Below, in pieces: positions 18,136-27,500 of a stretch of 44,768 nt of DNA. The notes under the pieces are model-generated. The model was given only the letters and a program-made list of their open reading frames with translations. It was not told the DNA's origin and ran no database searches. The stretch is taken from the NCBI GenBank assembly GCA_013286985.1, contig JABDEQ010000012.1, forward strand, positions 1-44,768, read 5' to 3'. Positions within the stretch are counted from its first letter, which is position 1, and the number at the start of each line of letters is the position of its first letter. Origin of the DNA: Bacteroidota bacterium (GTDB taxonomy: Bacteria; Bacteroidota; Bacteroidia; Sphingobacteriales; Sphingobacteriaceae). The translations under genes and the position numbers were made by a program.

Positions 18136-19059
18136 ATGCAAACTAAAATAATTTCCCTGTTACCCGCTGCAACTGAGATAGTTTGCGCTTTGGGCCTTGA
18201 AGCAAACCTGGTTGGACGCTCGCACGAGTGCGACTTTCCGGAAACGGTAAAACAATTGCCGGTATGCTGCGAGGCAAATTTTCCTGATGGATTAAGCAGT
18301 GCCGCCATCGACGTAAAAGTAAAAGAAATTTTGGCCGACGCTCTTTCGGTATATTCTGTAAAGCGTGAAGTTGTTAAACAACTGGCTCCTGATGTGGTAA
18401 TTACCCAGGCACAATGCGAGGTTTGTGCGGTATCATTAAAAGAAGTTGAAGAAGCGCTTGAAAATTATTTGGATAAAGAGGCCCGAATTATATCGCTACA
18501 GCCTAACAGCCTGGACGATATTTTTAATGATATAAAAACAATAGCTGATGGGCTGAATGCAACCGAAGCCGGTAACAATTTGTTGGAAGAGCTGCGCGAA
18601 CGGGTTGATATCATCCGCCATAAGCTAAAGTTTATTGAAAATAAGCCGACTGTTGCTTGTATCGAATGGCTGGAGCCGCTGATGCTATCGGGCAATTGGG
18701 TGCCTGATCTGGTAAGCATAGCAGGTGGCACTTCAGTATTGACCGCAACCGGCAAACACTCGCCTTATGTAGAGTGGGATGATATCCGCCTGCAGGACCC
18801 GGATATTTTAGTGGTAATGCCCTGTGGCTTTCCCATTCATCGCACCTTAAAAGAAATCGATCTGCTGCTCCAGTTACCCGGTTTTAGCGAACTAAAAGCC
18901 GTAAAAAACAACCGTGTTTATATTGCCGATGGTAACCAGTATTTTAACCGGCCCGGCCCCCGTATTGTTGATTCAATTGAAATATTGGCCGAAATCATCA
19001 ACCCCAAACAGTTCAGCTTTGGTTATGAGGGCGATGGATGGATAAAGTTCGCGGTATAG
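18136..19059 (+). CDS. Cobalamin-binding-like protein (BtuF/PF01497 family) without signal peptide
   Basis: A 307-residue protein. The opening KIISLLPAATEIVCALGL and DVVITQAQCEVCAVS identify the periplasmic-binding-protein clade of BtuF/FepB-like proteins often labelled cobalamin-binding. Unlike true ABC binding proteins it starts directly with the first beta-strand and has no signal peptide or lipobox, so it is probably cytoplasmic. No permease or ATPase gene is nearby. The two Cys in QCEVCAV may matter for ligand binding. The cobalamin label is a family inheritance, not shown by sequence. Confidence 0.82.
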   Translation: MQTKIISLLPAATEIVCALGLEANLVGRSHECDFPETVKQLPVCCEANFPDGLSSAAIDVKVKEILADALSVYSVKREVVKQLAPDVVITQAQCEVCAVSLKEVEEALENYLDKEARIISLQPNSLDDIFNDIKTIADGLNATEAGNNLLEELRERVDIIRHKLKFIENKPTVACIEWLEPLMLSGNWVPDLVSIAGGTSVLTATGKHSPYVEWDDIRLQDPDILVVMPCGFPIHRTLKEIDLLLQLPGFSELKAVKNNRVYIADGNQYFNRPGPRIVDSIEILAEIINPKQFSFGYEGDGWIKFAV

Positions 19060-19115
19060 GTTGTACCCCCCTTACACGAGAGTATTTTAAATGCATTGCC
19101 GGGACGCAAATTTAA

Positions 19116-19144
19116 TTTACAAAACGACCGTCTTTTTTTGTAAA
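19116..19144. promoter_or_regulatory. Inverted repeat TTTACAAAA-N11-TTTTGTAAA, candidate operator
   Basis: Perfect 9-bp arms at 19116-19124 and 19136-19144. The right arm overlaps the -7 box at 19141-19148 of the small-protein/nucleotidyltransferase unit. This is where an autoregulator would bind. Confidence 0.5.
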
Positions 19145-19148
19145 TTTG
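19141..19148 (+). promoter_or_regulatory. Candidate -7 box (TAAATTTG) for the nucleotidyltransferase unit
   Basis: Exact TAnnTTTG match. Transcription would start near 19155, downstream of the TTG at 19146, so translation must begin later. An AGGAGG at 19171-19176 is in the leader. Confidence 0.45.
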
Positions 19149-19199
19149 ATTAGCACCCGTTTAAATAAAGAGGAGGCTTTTATTCCAGTAAAAGTAAAA

Positions 19200-19397
19200 A
19201 TGGAAAGAAAAATTGCCATGGTTGTGAACCATGTAAAAATGGAAGATGAGGACATTCTTGACGTCGAATTTTGGTTAACTAAAACGCCGTCTGAAAGATT
19301 AGCTGAAGTTTTCCGTTTAAGAAAAAACTATTTTACCAATTCCAATCATCCATTCCCGTTAAGGATTGAAAAAGTAGTCCATCAAAAAAAGCAATGA
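19200..19397 (+). CDS. Small protein paired with a nucleotidyltransferase (antitoxin-like position)
   Basis: A charged 65-residue protein from the ATG at 19200. Its centre (DVEFWLTKTPSERLAEVFRL) resembles the small helical partners with a TPEERL-like motif that precede nucleotidyltransferase genes in many bacteria. It overlaps the next gene by 4 bases (ATGA), so translation is coupled. The frame is open upstream to a TTG at 19146, but that codon lies inside the proposed promoter. An AGGAGG at 19171-19176 is oddly far (23 bases) from the ATG; a non-standard start between them cannot be excluded. Confidence 0.65.
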   Translation: MERKIAMVVNHVKMEDEDILDVEFWLTKTPSERLAEVFRLRKNYFTNSNHPFPLRIEKVVHQKKQ

Positions 19398-19846
19398 TTT
19401 TTGAACAGGATTTTAAAGATTTTATCGAATTATTAAATCAGCATAGTGTAGATTATATGATAGTCGGTGCACATGCGTTGGCTTTTCATGGCCGACCAAG
19501 GCACACAGGCGATTTGGATATCTGGATTAAACCAAGTAATGAAAATGCTGATAAATTGATTGCTGTTTTGGATGACTTTGGTTTTGGTTCCCTTGGTCTA
19601 ACAAAATCCGACTTTTTGAAAGAAAACTACGTTACACAATTAGGATATCCGCCACTTCGGATAGATATATTAAACGCCATCTCGGGCGTTGAATTTGATG
19701 ATGCTTATTCAAATAAAGTAGTAGGCAATATAGATGATCTCAATGTTAATTTTATTAGCATTGCTGAATTTATACAAAACAAAGAAGCTTCCGGACGAAA
19801 AAAGGACCTGGGGGATATCGCTGCTCTTAAGAAACAGAAAAAGTAA
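19394..19846 (+). CDS. Nucleotidyltransferase-fold protein (DUF6036/AbiEii-like)
   Basis: A 150-residue protein with the minimal nucleotidyltransferase signature: Gly25-Ala26 (IVGAHALAFHG) then Asp40-x-Asp42 (TGDLDIWI), and RIDIL near residue 95 supplying the likely third acidic residue. The C-terminal FIQNKEASGRKKDLGDIAAL is typical of the solitary polymerase-beta-fold proteins, where the conserved R.KD motif contacts substrate. Such proteins act as toxins or as modifiers of RNA or protein. Coupled to the small upstream gene it looks like a toxin-antitoxin or abortive-infection type unit; this is inference. Confidence 0.8.
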   Translation: MIFEQDFKDFIELLNQHSVDYMIVGAHALAFHGRPRHTGDLDIWIKPSNENADKLIAVLDDFGFGSLGLTKSDFLKENYVTQLGYPPLRIDILNAISGVEFDDAYSNKVVGNIDDLNVNFISIAEFIQNKEASGRKKDLGDIAALKKQKK

Positions 19847-19873
19847 ATATCAGTTCATCCCTTTGACCTCTAA

Positions 19874-22800
19874 TTAACTTCCTGTATCTGTATCGTCGGT
19901 TTCTTTCAGCTCATCACCCTGCTTGCCCCTGTTTAAATGTATAATGGGCTTAGCCTGGGTACCGGTAATAGTCATTGGGATACCAAAGATGCCCAATGGT
20001 GGCAAGCCCAGCCTGAAATGCAGGTTGAGGGCATTATCAAAGCTAACCTGCCCGTCAAACTTTAACCTGAAACCGGCCATGCGCATTTTGGTTTGTTTAA
20101 TGGTAATGATATTATTAGCCACTGTCGATTCTATATTAACCTTCGATACATCCCCGGTATCAATCTTATGATCCGTTTTGCTGCCAACCGCACTGAACAG
20201 TTTAAATCCTTTTAGCTTCACTTTCTCTACCGATAAAACGCCGCCGCCAGTTAATGATGGATATACAGGCTGCATATTGCTGTTCAGTCGTCCGGCGAGC
20301 TTATAATCAAGTGAGATCAGCCCTTCGGCGCCTTTGGCCGAGGTAGCCATATCACGAAACAGCTTGATTTGCTGGTAGGCTTTTTTAATATCAAAGTTTT
20401 TAGCGTTAATGTGGTAATCAAAGGTTGCCTTTGTAGGGCTAACGCTGCTATAAGTAGCATCCATCAATACCGGGGTACCAATTAAGGTAAAGCCAGTTTG
20501 TTTTAAAACAATGTTGCCGTTAGCAATACTCATTTGGCCCTTTGCGTCCTGAAGCTCCAATCCGTTATATTTTACCTTTTTAACATCGGCAGTAAAATTT
20601 AAATTGAGGTTTTTAGGCACCATAATTACTCCTGATGGGCCTGAAACTGCTTTACCACTTTTCGTAGGTTCGGGGCTGGAGAAAGCCATAAAATCATCCG
20701 CAATAATTAAGTTGCTGGTCAGGTTAAAATCGCCATTCAAGGCAGCGCCGGGAGTTATGGCATAGGCAATTACGTTTGAAAGTGCGCCGTTCATTACCAA
20801 AGTCGACTTGCCATAAGTGACTTTAAAGGCATCAAATTGCATTTTGTCCTGATTAAAGCTAAATGTGCCGTTTTTAATAAAAAATGGTTTCGGGAAAAGT
20901 TCAGTGGTTATGGCTATATCTCTTACTTGCATTGACCCTGAGTTTTGCAGTTTATCATAATGCCCGCCCATGGCGTCGCTCTGTTTGCCTTTCAATGATA
21001 ACTGCGTGGTTACCAGCCCTTTTACATTATATCCCTTTATGGCGAAAACCTGGTATATTTTGCCAACATCCAATGTGCCATGCGATTGTATATTATATTG
21101 CAGATTACTAAAATCATTAAGGTAAGCGCTCAGCCAAAATGGTTTATTTTCAAACGTAAATGAAACCGGTTTTATGGCCACTTTCAGACCCTTTAATGAT
21201 CCGGTGCTATTAGTAATTTCGGTATTTACCTGTATGTTTTGAATAGGATGCGGGTAATATTTAGTTTGGATCGATCCATCCTTCAGGCTAACGTTTGCGG
21301 TAACCACCGGGAATATTTTTTTGGCGGGCAGATATTTCCCTTTAACCTGCATATTGGCCAGTAAATTGCCCGAAAGATCGAAACCGTCATTTATAGGATA
21401 AAACTTCTTAATATCTGCCAGGTTAAATTTGGCATCAACGGCGGCAACCATCGGGCTACCGGGCATTGCACTTATTTTAAAATTACCTTTTATATAATTA
21501 TCCAGCGCAGTGGCATTTAAATTTTCTATTTCAAAAGTGGCATGCTGATAATTATTATCGGGGCAGCTTGCGTCAATATTAAAGCTGATGTGCTGCAAGG
21601 CCTCGGGAAGCGATGCATATTTCAAATAACCATCGGTAAAGGATGATTTAAGGCTGAATTTGGGTATGCTGGTAATAACGGTATCAACCTTTTTCCTGAT
21701 ACCGCTTCGTTTAATTCCGGTTGCGTATGTCCCGCTGGCCAGCAGGTGCAATGAATATCGTCCTTTTAATTTAACAGGTTTTACACCAAAAGCGCTGTTC
21801 CATTTTTCCAGGTCTATTTCGGTATTTACTTTGGCATAAATAACTGGCTTCTTAACACCTTTTACGCGCAGTATCGAACTAAAATAGTCCTTACCCATAT
21901 TAAAGTACAGCGAATCGAGGTTTACCTGCAAACTATCCGGGTCCAAACCGGGCAATTTGGTTTCAAAATTCACATACAGGTTACTGATCGGCACGGGCGA
22001 TTTTTCATTGTTGATATAACCATTCCTCACATTTACTTTCAGGTTGAGGTCTGGCATAATGCTATCGGCAGCAATATATTTACCGGCAAGCTCCATTTGC
22101 AGGTTACCAATACCGCTTACCTCGGTTTTTTCCAGCCATTTTAAATATTCAGGTGGCAGGGCGGTAATCATATCGTGCAGGTTGCTCTCGTTCGAATTTA
22201 TTTTAAAATCCATATCGTACCCGTTTTTCAAAAACGCAAACTTGCCGATAAACTTCACCGGGAGCTGATTGATCAGCAGGTCGTTCTTTTGAAAAACAAA
22301 TGCCAGCGATTTGGTATTTATTTTGGTTATCAGATCGGCATTTACCTTTTTGCCAATAACATAAGCCTTATTGTCATAGTAAAAATCAACCGATGCCATT
22401 TCGGTATGGGTGTACAAGTCGAAAACATCCTTACTCAAATCGCCTTTACCAGTATAATTGATGCCGCGGGCAATGAACTGCATTGGCATCGACCGGTCAT
22501 TATAAACCAGGCGGCTATTTTCTATTAATATCTGGTTAATGCCTAGTGACGCGCTGCTGGTATCTGCGGGTGAAGCGGTTGTGGCTGGTTTTGACTTGTA
22601 AACGTTATAATTTACGTGCCCGGCAGTATCGGCCTGGATATTTATAAAGGCCTGGTTAAGGAATATTTTATTTATGGTGATTTTTTTTTCAAAAACCGAA
22701 CTCAGGTCAATACCAAAAGAAACTTCTTTGGCGGCAATCAAAGTATCGTTCTGAAAAGGAGCGCTGCCTTTTAACTCCAAATCATAAAGGGTGAGCGTAA

Positions 22801-23008
22801 GGCTCGGAAAATGTTTAAAGAACGATAGCCCCGTACCCGAAAATTGCAATTGTCCGTTTATACTGCCGTTGGCCCATTGCTTAATTTTAGTACTAACCGT
22901 TTGCGGAAACAAATAGGGTAAAGCAAACAACAATAACAGCAGGCAGCCAATAGTAATAAAGGCAATTTTTACTGTTTTTAATAATTTGTGGGTAATGGAT
23001 GAGCTCAT
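19874..23008 (-). CDS. AsmA-like protein (envelope lipid-transport superfamily)
   Basis: A 1044-residue protein. An N-terminal membrane anchor (about residues 13-34) is followed by the AsmA-type start (VSTKIKQWANGSINGQLQFSG, LTLTLYDLELKG), then long beta-rich repeats and a C-terminal AsmA_2-like region with VEKVKLKGFKLFSAVG and PPLGIFGIPMTITGTQAKPIIHL. AsmA/TamB/YhdP-like proteins are thought to bridge the periplasm and carry lipids to the outer membrane. The gene stands alone and converges on the nucleotidyltransferase unit. Confidence 0.87.
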   Translation of the reverse strand: MSSSITHKLLKTVKIAFITIGCLLLLLFALPYLFPQTVSTKIKQWANGSINGQLQFSGTGLSFFKHFPSLTLTLYDLELKGSAPFQNDTLIAAKEVSFGIDLSSVFEKKITINKIFLNQAFINIQADTAGHVNYNVYKSKPATTASPADTSSASLGINQILIENSRLVYNDRSMPMQFIARGINYTGKGDLSKDVFDLYTHTEMASVDFYYDNKAYVIGKKVNADLITKINTKSLAFVFQKNDLLINQLPVKFIGKFAFLKNGYDMDFKINSNESNLHDMITALPPEYLKWLEKTEVSGIGNLQMELAGKYIAADSIMPDLNLKVNVRNGYINNEKSPVPISNLYVNFETKLPGLDPDSLQVNLDSLYFNMGKDYFSSILRVKGVKKPVIYAKVNTEIDLEKWNSAFGVKPVKLKGRYSLHLLASGTYATGIKRSGIRKKVDTVITSIPKFSLKSSFTDGYLKYASLPEALQHISFNIDASCPDNNYQHATFEIENLNATALDNYIKGNFKISAMPGSPMVAAVDAKFNLADIKKFYPINDGFDLSGNLLANMQVKGKYLPAKKIFPVVTANVSLKDGSIQTKYYPHPIQNIQVNTEITNSTGSLKGLKVAIKPVSFTFENKPFWLSAYLNDFSNLQYNIQSHGTLDVGKIYQVFAIKGYNVKGLVTTQLSLKGKQSDAMGGHYDKLQNSGSMQVRDIAITTELFPKPFFIKNGTFSFNQDKMQFDAFKVTYGKSTLVMNGALSNVIAYAITPGAALNGDFNLTSNLIIADDFMAFSSPEPTKSGKAVSGPSGVIMVPKNLNLNFTADVKKVKYNGLELQDAKGQMSIANGNIVLKQTGFTLIGTPVLMDATYSSVSPTKATFDYHINAKNFDIKKAYQQIKLFRDMATSAKGAEGLISLDYKLAGRLNSNMQPVYPSLTGGGVLSVEKVKLKGFKLFSAVGSKTDHKIDTGDVSKVNIESTVANNIITIKQTKMRMAGFRLKFDGQVSFDNALNLHFRLGLPPLGIFGIPMTITGTQAKPIIHLNRGKQGDELKETDDTDTGS

Positions 23009-23303
23009 AAAAGGAAATTGAACTGCAGAAGCAGTTGTTAAAATTTATCAACAGAGCAATTAAGGCTCTGCGAAAATAGCGAAACCTGTGGCAACATTTA
23101 AATGAAATTTTTTATTTAATATGAGCTTTAAGTAAAAATGCCTTTAATGGCCGGGGGCACCAGAGGTATTCGGAAAGGTGAAAGTTAGCAAACGAGATGG
23201 TCGTCTTAGTATTAAAATTCCAATGGATTTCGAAGGTAAAAATGACAAAAAGTGCGCCGGAGGTGCAAAATACAGGTAGAAAATATTGTTGCAAAATGTT
23301 TTG

Positions 23304-23355
23304 CGTGCTGTAGGTACGCTATATGCCCGCGTATACGTTTCGTACCTATGGCACG
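23304..23355. repeat. Two-tier hairpin: 15-bp stem, inner 6-bp stem
   Basis: 23304-23318 pairs with 23341-23355 over 15 bp, with two adjacent G-T pairs. Inside, 23320-23325 pairs with 23330-23335 (one G-T), closing a 4-nt CCCG loop. The bulge between the stems is 1 by 5 nt. Confidence 0.6.
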
Positions 23356-23370
23356 ATGTGATTATTGATT

Positions 23371-23409
23371 TTTTTCTACCAAGATTTGACCCCTATGGGG
23401 TCTTTCCTT
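23371..23409. repeat. Dispersed 39-bp palindromic repeat, copy 1
   Basis: Matches 30492-30530 at 34 of 39 positions. Contains the hairpin GACCCC-TAT-GGGGTC at 23388-23402. Two of the five differences from copy 2 are paired changes that keep the stem intact. Confidence 0.75.
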
Positions 23410-23461
23410 AGAAAAGTTCTTTTGGATATCTTTCGAACGCTAATTGTCAGGTATAATAAAA

Positions 23462-24070
23462 TTATTTCTGGTATTTTAACCGCAGTAGATCCTTTAGCTT
23501 TGCAAACGAATTATATGGCCCTATAGCCAAAGTAGCATTAACCAGCCACACCGGGATACTGCCTCCGGGATCGACACTAAAAGTATAATCAACCTTTAAC
23601 TTATTGCTGGCTATTGGCGTTACTTTCCAGGTTGCCAATGAGTAGGGCACCCTGATAAATTTGTTTTTTTTGGGCAGATAGTCGGGCAGGCTTTTGGCCT
23701 GTATGTTTAAAACATCAGGTGTATCGCTGATATCCAACTCTACAACCAAGTCCCGGTCCTTTATGGGCCAGGGTAAATTCGATTCGGTATAATAGATGAT
23801 CTTTTGTGGGTTTATGGTTTTCAGAATGACCGATTTCTTATTAGAAAAAACCCATTGATTATAATTGGGGATATCCTGCAGTGTACTGATCAACTGCTCT
23901 TTGGTAGCATCGAGCATGCAAATAACGCGCAATTCTTTTAAATTACCTATCGGCGATTTTTTTGTATAAACCTCAATACCACCTTCATTTTTTTTGAGTT
24001 CCCATTTATCCTGGGCTTTTACAGTTGAAAGCCCGAGTAGCAGCAAGCTAAAAAGAATTGTTTTTTTCAT
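23462..24070 (-). CDS. Exported START-domain (SRPBCC) protein
   Basis: A 202-residue protein from the ATG at 24070, with a signal peptide (KKTILFSLLLLGLSTVKAQ). The mature part is a START/SRPBCC helix-grip fold: DATKEQLISTLQDIPNYNQWV, ESNLPWPIKDRDLVVEL, and DPGGSIPVWLVNATLAIGP near the C-terminus match lipid-binding START proteins of Bacteroidota. It likely binds a lipid or hydrophobic ligand in the periplasm. I reject the TTG at 24106 because it places extra residues before a perfect signal peptide. Its neighbour over the gap is an AsmA-like protein, also linked to envelope lipids. Confidence 0.85.
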   Translation of the reverse strand: MKKTILFSLLLLGLSTVKAQDKWELKKNEGGIEVYTKKSPIGNLKELRVICMLDATKEQLISTLQDIPNYNQWVFSNKKSVILKTINPQKIIYYTESNLPWPIKDRDLVVELDISDTPDVLNIQAKSLPDYLPKKNKFIRVPYSLATWKVTPIASNKLKVDYTFSVDPGGSIPVWLVNATLAIGPYNSFAKLKDLLRLKYQK

Positions 24071-24516
24071 GAATTGGATGAACAGCTGGAATAAAAATAA
24101 AAACAAGCCTTTTAGTTAAAAAATATAATTAGTATATTAAACTTAAATTATTATAAAACAGTATCCCTTAATCTATTTTATTCTGTTTTTTAGACATTTG
24201 TTTAATTAAATGCTAAACATGCTGATTTCATTTAAAGTTAATGTTACCCTAATATTTGCAATTTAAATTTCAGCCGTATCAATAAGCCACAAATCCACAT
24301 TCTTTAAACACAAAATGTTTGAGATGGTTTATTGTCAAAGATTTTTTTGATATAATAATATTCCCCTTTTGTTTATTTCTACTATTAATTAACGAACAAT
24401 TTAATTTAATAAGTGTTAAACCCGATGGGTTTGGGCGCCGCTTGCAGCAATTGGTTGACAGGCCGTTCTGATTAAAAAATTAATAATAGTGTGTTTTAAA
24501 AACCGGTATCCATTTT
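24071..24516. other. AT-rich divergent intergenic region before the giant surface protein
   Basis: 446 bp with no gene. Contains the small hairpin AAACCC-GAT-GGGTTT at 24418-24432. I found no exact TAnnTTTG box for either flanking gene. Confidence 0.5.
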
Positions 24517-27500
24517 ATGAAGAACTGGTTACTCATCTGCCTTCTTCTTTTATTAATATCATACAGTGGCTACAGCCAGTGTACGCTTAATGTTGCGCTT
24601 TCTCAGCCATCGGTTGGTGTTTGCGTCGGCAACGCAGCAACACTATCTGCCAATGGCGGCGATAGCTATACCTGGTATGATGCCGCCGCAAACGGAAATG
24701 TGCTGGGTACGGGGCAAACCTATACAACGCCTGTATTGAACACTACTACCACCTACTACGTGGTAGTAGCCTTAAATGGATGTACAAGTGCCCCACTCGC
24801 GGTAACCGCTAATGTAACCCCGTTGCCCCCGCCGCCGATAGCCGGCAGCGTTAATATTTGTTCGGGCTCAACTGCCAATTTGCATGCCACGGGTACGTCG
24901 CCAATTTTTAACTGGTATAATAGCCCAACATCAGGTACGCCATTGATAACAAGCCCGGATTATACCACTCCCCCGTTAACAGCCACAACAACTTACTATG
25001 TTGACAACCATACCAACGGATGCGATGGCCCGCGCACCCCGGTAACGGTAACCGTAAATCCTATTCCTGACGCCCCGGCAACACAAACAGATACCATTTG
25101 TTATGGCACAAGCGCAGCACTAACAGCCAGTTCAGATGCCTCCGGTGCCATTTACCAGTGGTATAATGCTATTGCCGGCGGCAACCTGTTGGCAACCGGC
25201 GCAACCTATAATACACCTGTTTTAACCAATTCAACCACGTTTTATGTTCAAACCAGCAACGGGCAATGTACCAGTTCACGAACAGCGGTAAATGTTATTT
25301 TAAAACCACGGCTATCTCCACCCGCCGCTTCGGGCTCCATTGTATGCTCCGGTTCTGTCACCACCTTAACCGCTGCCTCGCAGGGCGGCACTTATCAATG
25401 GTACGATGCTCCCGGCGGCAATCTTTTAGCAACAACAGCCACCTACACGACTCCAGCGCTAACAGCTACAACCAGTTATTACGTTCAAAATACTTTTGGT
25501 GGATGCACAAGCCCTTTAGCTAAAGTAACCGTCACCATACTTCAACCGCCAGTAGCGCCGGCAGCTACTGGCACCAGTGTTTGTTCTGGCAACCAGACAC
25601 TCCTTACGGCTTCTGGTACCGGCAATAGTTATGCATGGTATGACAGCGCTGCCGGGGGTAATTTATTATCATCATCACAGGCTTTTCTTACCCCTGCGTT
25701 AGCTGCATCCACAACTTACTATGTACAAATAACAGACAATAATGGTTGCATCAGCCCGCGCACGCCGGTAATGGTAACTGTAAACGCAACGCCTGCGGCG
25801 CCAACGGCCAGCAGTACAACTGTTTGTTCGGGCAAAGCAACAACTTTAACAGCCAGCGGCACCGGTACCATTCAATGGTATAGTGCTGCAACAGGCGGCA
25901 CGCCAATTGCAACCGGTGGTTCATTTACCACACCTGTTTTAACGCAAAGCACTACCTATTATGTTGGCAGCACAAGCGGCCAGTGCACAAGCACACTAAC
26001 TGCCGTAACGGTTACTGTGCCCACTATAGCACATCCGCAATTTCAATACCCTTCAGGAACCTTTTGCGCCTCGGGCGGTAATCCTTCGCCGATAATAAAT
26101 AACCCGTCCGGTGGAACTTTTACTGCCAGCCCTACGGGACTGGTTTTTGTAAGCAACACCACCGGCCAAATTAATATTGCGGCGAGCACTCCCGGAAAAT
26201 ACATCATCACATTTGCTGCCAATGATGCCTGCTCCACAGTGGCAACAGCCTCTGTTTCCATTGCACTGACGGGCACCTCCGGATTTTCATACAACGGACC
26301 ATATTGCCAGGACGGCCTCAACCCCCTTCCCAACTACTTTGCCGGAGCCAGCGGAGGTAATTTTAGCGCATCGCCGTCAGGACTGCTTTTTATAAACACA
26401 ACCACCGGGCAAATTAACCTTGCGGAGAGCAGTCCGGGTACCTATACCGTAACAAACACAATCTCAGCAACAGGAAGTTGTCCGGCAAGCACCTCTACAG
26501 CGTCTGTTACCATTGCTCAAAGGGTATACGTTAGTGCGGGCCCCGCGCAAACGGTAAGGACAGGCAGCACTGTTCAATTAGCGGGAACCATTACCGGAGG
26601 AACAACCAGCGGGACATGGACGGGTGGTACCGGAACCTTTTCAAATCCGGCTTCGCCAACATCAACCTATACACCGGGCCCGGGCGAAACGGCAGCAACA
26701 CTAACCTTAACATCTGCGAGTCCAACAGCTCCCTGCGGACCAAAATCAAGCAGTGTAGTCATTACGTTTGTAAATCCAACCAATGCTCCAACGGCATTTG
26801 GTGTGGCTATTTGTTCGGGCAGTGGCGCTCTTTTGTCGGCAACAACCTCCAGCGGAACCCTCCAATGGTTTAATGTGGCAACTGGCGGCACATTGCTGCA
26901 AGCTGGTGCCACTTTCAATACGCCGGCACTTAGCACAACCACAACTTACTATGTGCAATCAAACACCAATGGTGTTGTTAGTAACCGTACCCCTGTTGTT
27001 GTGGTGGTAAATACCATTCCATCTGCCCCAATAGCCCAAACGGCATCAATTTGTGCGGGAGGTTCGGCTACCTTAACAGCCAGCGGTTCAACAGGTATAT
27101 ACCAGTGGTACGATACTGCCACTGGCGGTAATCTTATTGCTACAGGCAGCAATTATACAACCTCTGTATTAACCACCAACACCACCTATTATGTACAGGC
27201 AAACAATAATGGCTGCGTAAGTCCACGCACGCCGGTTAACGTAATGGTAACCCCCGTGCCTAATATTAACAGTGCAGCTACGGCAAATATTTGCAGCGGA
27301 AATGCCTTAAATTACACCATTACAGCCGATATGCCCAGTGCCACATTTTTATGGAGCCGGGCGCAGGTTGCAGGAATAAGCAATGCAGCGGTAACGAACC
27401 AAACATCGGGCACTATAACAGAAACGCTGATTAACACAACCCCTCAGTTTATCAACGTGGTATACATTATTACCCCAATTAATGGTAATTGCCCGGGGCC

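Larger units (their letters stand above)
23009..23461. other. 453-bp gene-free stretch with hairpins
   Basis: Separates the AsmA-like gene from the START-domain gene. It holds the two-tier hairpin at 23304-23355 and the repeat at 23371-23409. A 60-codon TTG-started minus-strand frame at 23112-23294 has no recognisable protein features and is not called. Confidence 0.6.

Noticed and set aside
23112..23294. A 60-codon minus-strand open frame in the gene-free stretch
   Set aside because: It needs a TTG start, has no recognisable domain or promoter, and overlaps hairpin-rich DNA.
26043..26942. Several open frames antisense to the giant surface gene
   Set aside because: They mirror the low-complexity Thr/Ser-rich coding of the real gene and lack start signals or recognisable domains.
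24600..27250. Regularly spaced similar segments suggesting a CRISPR array or DNA tandem repeat
   Set aside because: They are in frame, about 240 bp apart, diverged at DNA level and encode Ig-like protein modules.
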